Source of the DNA: Acidobacteriota bacterium
GTDB lineage: Bacteria > Acidobacteriota > UBA4820 > DSQY01
NCBI GenBank assembly: GCA_021814355.1
Contig: JAKAIJ010000076.1
Coordinates: 1-10,918, forward strand
Length of the DNA: 10,918 bases
Direction: 5' to 3'
The notes beneath the pieces are model-generated. The model was not told the origin of the DNA, searched no databases, and saw only the letters and a program-made list of their open reading frames with translations. The position numbers and the translations under genes are program-made. This document shows, in pieces, positions 1 to 8,900 of the stretch; the stretch's first letter is position 1; every line of letters begins with the position of its first letter.

Positions 1-1189
1 CTTGGAAAGTGGCGCGGAGGTTGTCCGAGACGACCCCCAGTTCGTCGTCGGACCAGTCAACGGGAACCTTCCTCAGGTCGCCGGAGGCGAACTGACGGCT
101 GGCGGAGGAGAGCCGGGCGACGTTCCGCGCCAGGTCCCCTCCGAGGAAGACCACGTAGATGCTTAGGAGCAGGACCGCGGCCACGAGCAAGAGGATGCCC
201 GCCACCATGAAGTCCCGCCCCAGGCGGTCCATCGCCTCCGGATGGGGGGCCACCACGAGCCAGGCGCCCCCCGGCATCGGCTGGACGTGGAGGGTTCCCG
301 ACGGCGCGTGGAACGACTGATCCGCGCCGACCTTCCAGAGGCCCCGCTCCATCCAGCCGCCGTACCGGGCGGGGATGGCGCCGGGGTCGGATTCGGCCAG
401 GACTTTTCCCGCTCCGTCCACCACCAGCAGGGTCCAGAGCTCGGACCGGTTGTAGCCGAGGAGCGCCGGCCAGTCCTCCCGCGGAGACTGGACGAGGGTG
501 GCCACCACCTCCTTCGCCCGGGCGCCGCCCTCCCGCAGCGCCATCTCCTCCACGTCCTCGCGCATCCGGCCGTACATCAGGACGCCGAAGGCGAGAAAGG
601 CGAGGCCCGCCACTCCCATGAAGGAGAGGACCACCTTGTTGCGGAAGGAGACTCGCCACCGGCCTACGTCGGGCAGGTGCTCGAGCTGGGCCTGGATCTC
701 CTCCATGAGGCCCCGCACCCGCGCCTTGTTGATGAAATAGGAGAGGGCGAGCGAGATGCTCATCACGATGAAGGTGGTGAAGGTGATGGCGAGGAGGGAG
801 AGCCCCGTCCCCACGAGCCAGATTCGGTCCGCCAGGGCCAGGAGCGCGGAGGAGCCGAGCCAGAGCACGGCGGAGGCGATCTGCGCCTTCGGGACCAGGG
901 CCGCGAGCGCCTCGTAGGTGCGGACCATCTCGGCCCGCGAGAGGGCGCGGCCCTCGCGCCGGGCCTTCTTGTAGGCTGCGACGGGAGGCAGCAGGCGGGT
1001 CTTGAAGTACCAGACACCCGGGATCCGGATGAGAAACATGAGGGCGATCGCGGTGAAGAGGTACTCCGCCAGCATCGCCCGTGCCGCCGGGAGGACGGCC
1101 ACGAAGTAGAGCACCGCGAGCGTCATCCCCGCCAGGATGGGGATCGTCTCGAGGAGCCACGAGGGAATGTGGAATCGTCGTTCTCTCAT
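1..1189 (-). CDS. Membrane sensor protein with HAMP domain (partial; output domain outside the window)
   Basis: The frame is open from an ATG at 1189 to the window edge and gives 396 residues without a stop. About six hydrophobic helices are visible, near residues 17-36, 42-58, 103-122, 127-152, 187-205 and 326-348. A soluble stretch of about 120 residues (207-325) between the last two helices would be periplasmic and looks like a ligand-sensing domain. A HAMP linker follows at about 349-396, with GDL at 370-372 and DDELG at 381-385. In known families this layout precedes a histidine kinase, nucleotide cyclase, diguanylate cyclase or chemoreceptor output. Which one applies here cannot be seen. 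The start is supported by AAGGAG five bases upstream. The ATG overlaps the purF stop by 4 bp (ATGA), so the two are probably translationally coupled and share the purine operon transcript. The sensor class is clear; the exact family is not recognised. Confidence 0.85.
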   Translation of the reverse strand, partial: MRERRFHIPSWLLETIPILAGMTLAVLYFVAVLPAARAMLAEYLFTAIALMFLIRIPGVWYFKTRLLPPVAAYKKARREGRALSRAEMVRTYEALAALVPKAQIASAVLWLGSSALLALADRIWLVGTGLSLLAITFTTFIVMSISLALSYFINKARVRGLMEEIQAQLEHLPDVGRWRVSFRNKVVLSFMGVAGLAFLAFGVLMYGRMREDVEEMALREGGARAKEVVATLVQSPREDWPALLGYNRSELWTLLVVDGAGKVLAESDPGAIPARYGGWMERGLWKVGADQSFHAPSGTLHVQPMPGGAWLVVAPHPEAMDRLGRDFMVAGILLLVAAVLLLSIYVVFLGGDLARNVARLSSASRQFASGDLRKVPVDWSDDELGVVSDNLRATFQ

Positions 1190-2574
1190 CGGCGCTCCTT
1201 CTCGAAGAGGAGTCGCTGCCGGGACGGCCCCTCGTCCGCGGGAACGGGATACGCGCCGCCGAAGCACGCGTGGCAGAACGAGTCGAGCGAGCCGCCCGCC
1301 GCGGCGGCCATCCCCTCCGGACTGAGGTACCCCAGGGAGTCCGCCTCCACGAACCGGCGGATGGACTCCAGGTCCTGGCTGGCCGCCAGGAGCTCCGAGC
1401 GCTCGGGGGTGTCAATGCCGTAGATGCAGGAGTTCACGACCGGCGGACTCGAGAGCCTCAGGTGCACCTCGCGCGCGCCCGCCTCCCGCACCATCCGCAC
1501 GATCTTGCGCGCCGTGGTGCCGCGCACCAGGGAGTCGTCCACGAGCACCACCCGCCTCCCGCCGAGCTGGCCGGGCATGGCGTTCAGCTTGACGCGCACC
1601 GAGAGATCCCGGATGGACTGGCGCGGGGCGATGAACGTCCGTCCCACGTAGTGGTTGCGCACGAAGCCGTGGACCAGCGGCAGTCCGCTCTCTTCGCTGA
1701 ACCCCACCGCCGCCGGGACGCCCGAGTCGGGCACCGCCACCACCGCGTCCGCCGTGGGGGCCGGCTGCTCCACCGCGAGCCGGCGGCCCATGGCGACGCG
1801 GACCGGAAAGACGGTCTCGCCGAAGAGGCGGCTGTCGGGGCGGGCGAAGTAGACGTGCTCGAAGATGCAGGGCGCCGGGGGCACGGGCGGGAAGGGGCGG
1901 AGGGACCGCACCCCTCCTTCGTCCGCCACCACCACCTCCCCCGGGGCCAGCTCCCGCACGTTCCGCACCCGCAACAGGTCCATGGCGCAGGTCTCTGAGC
2001 AGAGGACGGGGGAGCCGTCGAGCTCGCCCACCGCCAGCGGGCGGAAACCCCAGGGGTCTCGCACCCCGACGAGGCGGCCGTCCAGGAGCAGGACAAAACA
2101 GAAGGCACCCTTCAGGCGGCGGAGGCTCTCCACGAGGGCGTCCACCGGATCCCGCGCGCCGGAGCGCGCCAAGAGATGAAGCAGGACCTCGGAGTCGGTG
2201 GTGGAGGAGAAGATCGCCCCCTCGCGCTCGAGGGCGTCGCGCAAGGTCCCCCCGTTGACGAGGTTCCCGTTGTGGCCGAGGGCCGTCTCCCCGTGCTGGG
2301 TGGACGCGGTGATGGGGTGGGCGTTGCGCAGGTCCGAGCTTCCGGCGGTGGAGTAGCGCACGTGGCCGATGGCGGCGCCGCCGGGGAGGTCGGCCAGGTC
2401 CCGGCCCCCGAACACCTCGTCCACGAGCCCCATCCCCTTGGACACGTGGAGGCGGCGGCCGTCCCAGGTTGCGACCCCGGCGGACTCCTGGCCCCGGTGC
2501 TGGAGGCCGTAGAGGCCGTGCACCGTCACGCGGGCGGCGTCCGCGGAGCCGTAAATGCCGAAGATGCCGCACAT
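1186..2574 (-). CDS. purF: Amidophosphoribosyltransferase (glutamine PRPP amidotransferase), [4Fe-4S] type
   Basis: This enzyme makes 5-phosphoribosylamine from PRPP and glutamine, the committed first step of purine synthesis, in the cytoplasm. It has 462 residues, close to the roughly 470 of the Bacillus-type enzyme. The N-terminal Ntn glutaminase domain starts MCGIFGIYG, so Cys2 becomes the nucleophile once Met is removed, and no propeptide is present. HVRYST (71-76), HNGNL (101-105) and TTDSE (125-129) are the expected glutaminase motifs. The phosphoribosyltransferase half has the PRPP-binding loop VVLVDDSLVRGTT at 342-354. Cys236, Cys383, Cys434 and Cys437 (CHACF) match the four ligands of the Fe-S cluster of the B. 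subtilis class, so oxygen-sensitive turnover is expected by analogy. GGAGGT sits five bases before the ATG. It follows purL by 22 bp and overlaps the downstream sensor gene by 4 bp. Confidence 0.98.
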   Translation of the reverse strand: MCGIFGIYGSADAARVTVHGLYGLQHRGQESAGVATWDGRRLHVSKGMGLVDEVFGGRDLADLPGGAAIGHVRYSTAGSSDLRNAHPITASTQHGETALGHNGNLVNGGTLRDALEREGAIFSSTTDSEVLLHLLARSGARDPVDALVESLRRLKGAFCFVLLLDGRLVGVRDPWGFRPLAVGELDGSPVLCSETCAMDLLRVRNVRELAPGEVVVADEGGVRSLRPFPPVPPAPCIFEHVYFARPDSRLFGETVFPVRVAMGRRLAVEQPAPTADAVVAVPDSGVPAAVGFSEESGLPLVHGFVRNHYVGRTFIAPRQSIRDLSVRVKLNAMPGQLGGRRVVLVDDSLVRGTTARKIVRMVREAGAREVHLRLSSPPVVNSCIYGIDTPERSELLAASQDLESIRRFVEADSLGYLSPEGMAAAAGGSLDSFCHACFGGAYPVPADEGPSRQRLLFEKERR

Positions 2575-2596
2575 GGGGACCTCCGGGGCGCGCCCC

Positions 2597-4825
2597 CTAC
2601 CTCCGCTTCACCACCGATTCGAAGCCCTCTTCCCACGCCGCGCGCAGATCGCGCAGGGGCCGGTCCACGAGGCGCTGGCCGTCCACGTTAACCACCAGCG
2701 CCTCCCCGCCCACGGTACCGATGAGGGTGGCCTCGATCGCGCAGGCCCTGGCCCGGTCCAGGAGCGGCTGGAGCATCGCGGGTGCGCACGTGGCCACCAC
2801 GCGGGAGGCATCCTCCCCGAAGAGAAGGCCGTCCAGCCTCATGCCCCGCGCCTGGAGCGAGAGGGTGGCGCCCAGGGCGGCGCGGGAGTGCAAGCCGCAC
2901 TCCGCCACGGCCACCAGCAGGCCGCCGTCGGAGCAGTCGTGGAGGGACTTCACCTTGCCCTCGCAGGCCAGCTCCCTCAGCAGCGCGAGGAGCGCGCGCT
3001 CCCGCCCCGCGTCCAGGGGCGGGGGCGTCCCCCGCTCGATCCCATGGAGGAGCGAAAGGTACTCGCTCCCCCCGAGGTGGCCCCGGGTCCTGCCCAGAAG
3101 GACGACCGCGTCGCCCTCCTCGCAGAAGGCGTTCCCCACGCACCGGGAGACGTCCTCGATCAGCCCCACCATCCCCACGGACGGCGTCGGGAAGATGCCC
3201 TCGCCGTGGGTCTCGTTGTAGAAGGAGACGTTGCCGGAGACCACCGGCGTCGAGAGCTCCCGGCACGCCTGGGCCATGCCCTCCACGCAGCGGGCGAACT
3301 CCCACATGACGTGGGGGCGCTCGGGGTTTCCGAAATTCAGGCAGTCGGTGACGGCCAGGGGCTCGGCCCCGACGCAGGCCACGTTGCGCGCCGCCTCGGC
3401 CACCGCCAGCCGGGCACCCTCGAAGGGGTCGAGGTGGCAGTAGCGCGGGTTCACGTCCAGGGTGAGCGCCACGGCCTTCTGGGTCCCCTTGACGCGGATC
3501 ACCGCGGCGTCCCCGCCCGGCCCCCGCACCGTGTTGGTGCGGACCGTCTGGTCGTACTGGGTGTAGACCCAGCGCCGGGAGCAGAGGGCGGGGGAACCCA
3601 CGAGCGCCAGCAGCGCCCCCTCGGGGTCCCGGCAGTCGGGCACCGCGGAGAGGTCGAGCTCCCGCCGGGCCGCGAGGTCCGCGGGCGGCGCCTGCGGCCG
3701 GTCGTACAGCGGCGCCTGGTCGCTCACGGGGCCCACGGGCATGTCCACGACCTTCTCCCCGCGCCAGAAGATCTCGGCGCGTCCGGTGTCGGTGACCTCG
3801 CCGACCCGCACCGCGTCCAGCCCCCACTTGGCGAAGACGCCCCTCACGGCCTCCTCGCACCCCCGCCGGGCCACGAGGAGCATCCGCTCCTGGCTCTCGG
3901 AGAGCAGGATCTCGTAGGGGGTCATGCCGGTCTCGCGCACGGGGACCTCGTCCAGGTTCATGCGGATCCCCGAGCCCGCGCGGCCCGCCATCTCGAAGGA
4001 GGAGGAGGTGAGGCCCGCGGCGCCCATGTCCTGGATCCCCACGATGGCGTCGGTCTCCATGAGCTCCAGGCACGCCTCGAGCAGGAGCTTCTCGGTGAAG
4101 GGGTCGCCCACCTGGACGGTGGGGCGCTTCTGCTCGGTCTCCTCCGAGAACTCGGCGCTCGCCATGGTGGCGCCGTGGATGCCGTCCCGGCCGGTCTTGC
4201 TCCCCACGTACCAGACGGGGTTGCCCGCCCCGCTGGCGCAGCCCCGGAAGATCTTGTCCGCCCTCAGGAGGCCGAGGGTGAAGGCGTTCACGAGGATGTT
4301 CCCGTCGTAGCACTCGTGGAAGACCACCTGGCCTCCCACCGTCGGCACGCCGACGCAGTTGCCGTAGTCCCCCACGCCCGCCACGACGCCCTTCACCAGG
4401 TGCGGGGTCCTGGGGTGGCCGGGGCGGCCGAAGTGTAGGGCGTTGAGGCTGGCGATGGGGCGCGCCCCCATGGTGAAGACGTCCCGCAGGATACCCCCCA
4501 CCCCCGTCGCCGCGCCCTGGTAGGGCTCGATGTAGCTGGGGTGGTTGTGAGACTCCATCTTGAAGCAGACCGCCCAGCCGTCCCCGATGTCCACCACGCC
4601 GGCGTTCTCGCCGGGCCCCTGGAGAACCCGCGGGCCGCTCGTGGGGAACTTTTTCAGGTGGACGCGGCTGGACTTGTAGGAGCAGTGCTCGCTCCACATG
4701 ACGGAGAAGATCCCCAGCTCGGGGTAGGTGGGGACGCGGCCCAGAATGTCAAGGACCCGCCGCCACTCCTCCTCGGAGAGGCCGTGGGCCAGGGCCAGGG
4801 GCAGGGTCACCTGCGGATCGGGCAT
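2597..4825 (-). CDS. purL: Phosphoribosylformylglycinamidine synthase subunit PurL (small, three-subunit type)
   Basis: This is the synthetase subunit of FGAM synthase. It converts FGAR to FGAM with ATP and the ammonia delivered by PurQ, step 4 of IMP synthesis. At 742 residues it is the short PurL, not the roughly 1300-residue fused form, which agrees with separate purQ and purS genes upstream. Motifs include WSEHCSYK (44-51, with the family's catalytic His47), ESHNHPS (91-97), GVGGILRDVFTMGARPIA (108-125) and the Gly-rich loop DMGAAGLTSSS (266-276). The second AIRS-like half carries HDCSDGG near residue 628. The start at 4825 has GGAGAG nine bases upstream; the other ATG at 4848 is out of frame. 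It lies 92 bp after purQ and 22 bp before purF and ends in TAG. Confidence 0.98.
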   Translation of the reverse strand: MPDPQVTLPLALAHGLSEEEWRRVLDILGRVPTYPELGIFSVMWSEHCSYKSSRVHLKKFPTSGPRVLQGPGENAGVVDIGDGWAVCFKMESHNHPSYIEPYQGAATGVGGILRDVFTMGARPIASLNALHFGRPGHPRTPHLVKGVVAGVGDYGNCVGVPTVGGQVVFHECYDGNILVNAFTLGLLRADKIFRGCASGAGNPVWYVGSKTGRDGIHGATMASAEFSEETEQKRPTVQVGDPFTEKLLLEACLELMETDAIVGIQDMGAAGLTSSSFEMAGRAGSGIRMNLDEVPVRETGMTPYEILLSESQERMLLVARRGCEEAVRGVFAKWGLDAVRVGEVTDTGRAEIFWRGEKVVDMPVGPVSDQAPLYDRPQAPPADLAARRELDLSAVPDCRDPEGALLALVGSPALCSRRWVYTQYDQTVRTNTVRGPGGDAAVIRVKGTQKAVALTLDVNPRYCHLDPFEGARLAVAEAARNVACVGAEPLAVTDCLNFGNPERPHVMWEFARCVEGMAQACRELSTPVVSGNVSFYNETHGEGIFPTPSVGMVGLIEDVSRCVGNAFCEEGDAVVLLGRTRGHLGGSEYLSLLHGIERGTPPPLDAGRERALLALLRELACEGKVKSLHDCSDGGLLVAVAECGLHSRAALGATLSLQARGMRLDGLLFGEDASRVVATCAPAMLQPLLDRARACAIEATLIGTVGGEALVVNVDGQRLVDRPLRDLRAAWEEGFESVVKRR

Positions 4826-4860
4826 GTGAAGAGGCTCTCCGTGGGCATGACCTCTGGGAC

Positions 4861-4911
4861 GGTTTAGAGTTTAGGGTTTAGCGAAAACGAGAACCACGAA
4901 CCCTAAACCCT
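4861..4911. repeat. AT-rich TTTAGGG-like heptad repeats forming an inverted repeat
   Basis: On the plus strand, three tandem 7-mers (GGTTTAG, AGTTTAG, GGTTTAG) fill 4861-4881. A complementary arm, AACCCTAAACCCT, lies at 4899-4911. On the transcribed (minus) strand the arms 4866-4878 and 4899-4911 pair over 13 bp with one G-U pair around a 20-nt loop. No T-run follows, so this is not an intrinsic terminator. The block is strikingly AT-rich for this genome and sits in the only sizeable gap inside purS-purQ-purL-purF. It could be a dispersed repeat or an mRNA-stabilising or processing hairpin; the role is unknown. Confidence 0.75.
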
Positions 4912-4917
4912 CGACTC

Positions 4918-5616
4918 TCACCCGGTTCCTCCCATCGTCGCCATCATGGACTCGAAAACCCCCGCCCCGTCCCGGCTTCCCAGCAGCGCCTCGCTGGCCC
5001 GCTCCGGGTGCGGCATCATCCCCAGGATCCGCCGGTCCTCGGAGAGGATCCCGGCGATGGCGTCCAGGGAGCCGTTGACGTTCCACGCCTCGTCGGTCTG
5101 GCCGCGGGGGTTCACGTAGCGGAAGGCGACGCGGTCTTCGGCCCGCAGGGCGTCGAGCGTCTCCGGGTCGCAGAAGTAGTTGCCGTCCCCGTGGGCGATG
5201 GGCAGGCGCAGCAGGCCGCCCTTCCCCACCGCCCGCGTGAAGGGCGAGTCCGCCGTCTCGCACCGCAGGCAGACCTCCCGGCAGAGGAAGGTGAGGGTGC
5301 GGTTGCGCAGCAGCGCCCCCGGCAGCAGCCCCGCCTCGCACAGGATCTGGAATCCGTTGCAGATGCCGATGACCAGCCCGCCTCGGCGGGCGTGCTCCAC
5401 GACGGACTCCATGACCGGCGAACGGGCCGCCATGGCCCCGCAGCGCAGGTAGTCGCCGTAGGAGAACCCTCCCGGGATGATGACCAGGTCCGCCCCCGCA
5501 AGGTCCCGGCTCGTGTACCAGACCCGCGCCGTGTCGAGCCCGAAGAGGCGGGAGGACCACTCGTAGGCGTCGTGGTCGCAGTTGGAGCCGGGGAACTCGA
5601 CCACCGCGGCCTTCAT
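4918..5616 (-). CDS. purQ: Phosphoribosylformylglycinamidine synthase subunit PurQ (glutaminase)
   Basis: This class I glutamine amidotransferase subunit hydrolyses glutamine and passes ammonia to PurL. It has 232 residues, the normal size for stand-alone PurQ. It begins MKAAVVEFPGSNCDHD, the family's usual N-terminus. The oxyanion strand region IIPGGFSYGDYLRCGA lies at 46-61. The nucleophile is Cys86 in GICNGFQ, and His203 and Glu205 in MPHPER complete the triad. The open frame runs further upstream, but this ATG (5616) is chosen because homology begins exactly there and because it overlaps the purS stop as ATGA. The Shine-Dalgarno site is weak (GGAG about 11 bases away), which fits coupling to purS translation. 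It ends at TGA 4918-4920, just before the AT-rich repeat. Confidence 0.97.
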   Translation of the reverse strand: MKAAVVEFPGSNCDHDAYEWSSRLFGLDTARVWYTSRDLAGADLVIIPGGFSYGDYLRCGAMAARSPVMESVVEHARRGGLVIGICNGFQILCEAGLLPGALLRNRTLTFLCREVCLRCETADSPFTRAVGKGGLLRLPIAHGDGNYFCDPETLDALRAEDRVAFRYVNPRGQTDEAWNVNGSLDAIAGILSEDRRILGMMPHPERASEALLGSRDGAGVFESMMATMGGTG

Positions 5617-5858
5617 GGCTCGAGGATCTCCACGCGGAAATTCTCGATGACCGGGTTGGCGAGGAGCTTGCGGCAGTACTCCTGGAGCCGGGCCTCCGCC
5701 TCGCCGGCGGGGAGGGGACCCGTCTCGAGGTCGAAGAACTTCCCCTGACGGACGGCGGCGACCTCCTCGAAGCCGAGCGTCCTGAGCGCGCTCGCCACCG
5801 CCTTGCCCTGCGGGTCCAGGACCCCCTCCTTCAGGAACACGTGTACCCGCGCTTTCAT
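5613..5858 (-). CDS. purS: Phosphoribosylformylglycinamidine synthase subunit PurS
   Basis: PurS is the small structural subunit that joins PurL and PurQ and helps form the ammonia channel in three-part FGAM synthases. The protein has 81 residues, typical for the family. It shows the expected pattern: MKARVHVFLKEGVLDPQGKA at the start, then the ALRTLGF helix, the VRQGKFFDLE strand and the LLANPVIENFRVEI end. AGGGAG lies six bases before the ATG. It is the first gene of the compact purS-purQ-purL-purF-sensor unit and overlaps purQ by 4 bp. The 121-bp gap upstream holds a candidate promoter at 5918-5946. Confidence 0.96.
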   Translation of the reverse strand: MKARVHVFLKEGVLDPQGKAVASALRTLGFEEVAAVRQGKFFDLETGPLPAGEAEARLQEYCRKLLANPVIENFRVEILEP

Positions 5859-5917
5859 CGGACGCTCCCTGTGCTGGAAGGCGGGGCGGCACCCCCGTCA
5901 GCCGGTGCTAAGGGGTC

Positions 5918-5946
5918 ACTCTACCAGAACTTGAGCCGCCGTTCCA
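5918..5946 (-). promoter_or_regulatory. Candidate sigma70-type promoter for the purS operon
   Basis: On the minus strand, TGG-TAGAGT gives an extended -10 element (hexamer at 5918-5923). TGGAAC lies 17 bp upstream (5941-5946) as a weak -35 with three of six consensus bases. It sits in the only non-coding stretch between the FHA gene and purS, about 60 bp before the purS start. No purine riboswitch or recognisable PurR site was seen in this gap. The call rests on pattern alone. Confidence 0.35.
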
Positions 5947-5979
5947 GCGCCCCAGCGGGGCCCGGGGAAACCGCCGGCG

Positions 5980-8900
5980 CTACCGGGACGGGGCGGCGCG
6001 GGTGGAGCGCAGGGTGCCGCCGATCGCCTCCCGGAAGAACCAGAATCCCGCGATGAAGGTCCCGTCCAGGCGGTCCTTGCCGGCGGACTTCATCGTGAGG
6101 GTGAACACGGTGCCGTCCGGGTGGCTGATCTCGAGGACCAGGGCCTCCCCCTCCACATGGCCCGTCCCCTTCGCCTGCCAGGGCTTCCAGTGCGCGCTCG
6201 CCCCGTTGGCCCAGGCCACGTCGTAGTCGGTCTTCCCGAACCCGAACAGCCCCTCGTGCGGCGTGACGACCAGGGTGAACTCGTTGGAGGCGTTCACCAC
6301 GCCGGACCGGTTCACCGCGCTGCGTGCTCCTTCCCCGAAGAGCTTGACCAGGAACTTCTCCACCGCGTCGGAGACCTTTTCCGTCGTGATGACGATCGTC
6401 CCCTTCCACGTGCCGCTGAAGGGGTCCTCGACCTCCACGGTGACGGGGACGCTGGGGGGGCCCCACACCTCGCCGTCGGATTTCACCCGCTCCCGGTAGC
6501 TCACCTCGAACCGGTCACCGGGCTTGGGGCCCTCCTTGCCGAAGACCTTCTTGAGGTCCAGGACCAGTTTGAGCTCCGCCGTCTCGACCTCGTAGGGCTT
6601 GCGCTTCCTGTCCTCGGCCTGCGCCGTGAACCGGTACTTCACCACCTGGCCCGACCGGGCGAGCCCGCTGGGGTCCAGAACCAACTCCGTCGAGGTCGTC
6701 GTGACCTTGCCCACCTTCGGCGGAGGGGGGCTGAAGAGGCCCACTGCCGCGCTTTCCACCCGCTGGGATGCCGGCTCGAAGGCGCCCGGCACCGCGGGGT
6801 AGGTGGCTTTCACCGTCGCGGAGTAGCCGGCGGGGCTCTGAACGTAACTCTCGATCCGCTGGAGGATAGCCGAGTAGCCTCCCGACTTGGGCTCCTTCAT
6901 GGGCGCGAAGGAGAGATCCTTCGAGGAGACGGCGACCCAGTCCCGGCCCGCCTGTGAGGCGTAGAGATAGAGGCCTTCGGACTCGCGGGTGTGGGCCCGC
7001 ACCAGGAGCAGGGGCGGCGGCGGCTCTACGGGCCCCTTTTCCTTCACCAGGACCGGCGGCTGGCGCAACGTGAGCAGGAGCATGTGGGTCGAGAGGGGCC
7101 GGGGCGCCCCCTGGGGCCAGGCGAAGGCCGGCCGGTCGGGGGTGAGCGTGGCGGCTCCGTCCGGCCGGTTCTCTTCCCGGTGGGCGCCGAGCAGGCTGCC
7201 GGTGGACCCCAGGCAGAACTCCCGGAAGTCCGCGGAAAGCCTGTCGTCCGAGTCGCTCGTGCTGCGCCGGAGGCTCACCAGCGTCCCGCCGCTCCAGGAG
7301 CCGAAGTCCTTCCAGAGCTTGGGCAGGAACTGGCGGCTCGCCTCCCCCTTGTAGTAGCGGTCCCTCAGGAACTCGAGGAAGAAGGAGGCCCCGTAGCCGT
7401 GGTGCCGCCGGGCCAGCTCGTCCCCGCCTCCGAAGTCCAGCGGCTCGAAGAAGGCGTTCCAGTAGGGGCGGTCGGTGGGGTGCTTGGCCGCGATGTAGCC
7501 GACGCCCTGGAAATCCTCCAGCGCCTCGCCCTCGAGCGTCACCGCCGTGGCCTCGAGGAACCAGTCGTACTCGGCGGGGTTGCCCGTGTAGTAGGTCTTT
7601 TGCAGCGCGTGGAACAGCTCGTGGACGCAGTCCGCGTGGAGGGCGTCGAAGGCGGGGTCCAGGGCGGCTCCGTCGAACTCCCGGTCCGGGATGCGGTTGT
7701 AGTCCAGGTCAATGTACGGGTAGAGGATGTAGCTCCCCGTGGTCATGGCGAGGACGCTGTCCCCGTGGGGCCACTGGAGGCGGAAGAGAATGTCCACCTT
7801 GAACGTGGGCTCCTGAAACCCCCGCCAGCGCTTGGACGTCAGGTAGGCATAGCAGCGCTCGAGCACGCCGAGGCCGTTCATCACCCGCGCCGGGACGAAG
7901 TTCTCCTCCAGCCACTGGGGGTCCTTCATCTTGGGCGCCAGCTCCCGGACCCGCGGGTCCATCTGGTAGCGGGCGAAGGCCGTGAGCATGGGGTTGGGCG
8001 GGCCGGCCGGGTCCAGCCCGAGGCCCCCCTCCTGGTTCTCGATCTCCACGCTCTCGGCGAGGTACTTCTTCCAGAGGGCTTCCAGCTCGTCGTTCACGGG
8101 GTTGAAGACCGCCGGGTTCCGCGGCGGGAGCCGCGCGGGCCAATAGGCCTTGAAATCGCCGGACGCGAAGCTGTTCCAGGACTCCTCGCCTTCGAACTTC
8201 CGCTCCGCCGAGGTGATGACCGCGATGCAGGTCCCGTAGCCCAGCCCGAGGAAGACCGCGAAGATGTAGTTGTGGCGGGCCTTGCAGGAAACGAGGGGGC
8301 CGTTCACCGAGGCGTCCATGAGGGTGAACCGTCCCTGGTCGTCCACGTGGTAGATTCTGGCGTAGGGCCAAAGCTCCTTCGGAACCCCGCGTTGGGCGAG
8401 GTCCACGCTCACCGTGACCTCGCCGGGGAAGAGCTCGCGGTCGGTCATCCCCGCGTCCACGCGGAAGGCCGCCACGGGGATCTCCCTGCGGGCCAGCCCC
8501 GCCCGCCGGACCACCTTGCCCCACGCCGGGTCCAGGGCGGCGACGCGCACCGCCCGGGGCTTGTCCAGGGCGTTTTTCGGAGCGGTGATCCGCACGCTGG
8601 GGAAGGGCCTTAGGTCCAGGGCGGGCGCACCCGACTCCTTCGGGGGCGCCGGGTTGAGCCGTCCCGCCCAGCCGTTGGAGGCGATGGAGCGCAGGATGGC
8701 GGGAAGCAGCCGGAGGTTGGTGAAGCCCCGCGTCAGATGGAACGCGGAGCCGACGCCGCAGGCGCACAGAAGCAGCAGGAGCGCGCCCGCGGTCCCGAGG
8801 GCGGCCGTGGCTCTCCGGCCCCGGGGCGGCCCGGCCGCGCGCGGCGAAGACGGCCGGGGAACCGCGGAGGCGGCGGAAGAGGCGGGCCGGGGTTCGTGGG

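Noticed and set aside
57..1415. 452-codon minus-strand frame over the sensor region
   Set aside because: It is the wrong frame, Arg/Pro/Gly-rich without hydrophobic helices. The overlapping frame from ATG 1189 gives clear membrane segments and a HAMP domain.
2555..4438. 627-codon open frame on the plus strand opposite purL
   Set aside because: It is antisense to an unmistakable purL, has a His/Gly/Pro/Val/Glu-heavy composition typical of GC-rich antisense frames, and shows no family motif.
2688..4697. 669-codon minus-strand frame within purL
   Set aside because: It is an out-of-frame shadow of purL with Arg/Gly/Pro-rich translation and no recognisable motif.
5946..5981. Terminator after the FHA-metalloprotease gene
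   Set aside because: GC-rich pairings exist (AGCGCC/GGCGCT and GCCCC/GGGGC) but they compete with each other and no T-run follows on the minus strand.
6991..8613. 540-codon plus-strand open frame opposite the FHA-metalloprotease gene
   Set aside because: It is an antisense shadow with repetitive Val/Gly/Arg/Glu composition; the minus frame carries the FHA and HEXXH motifs.
8740..8770. Lipobox-like cysteines (LLLLCACG) in the FHA protein
   Set aside because: They lie near residue 146 after a cytoplasmic domain, not in an N-terminal signal peptide, and the residue before the first Cys is not Gly or Ala.
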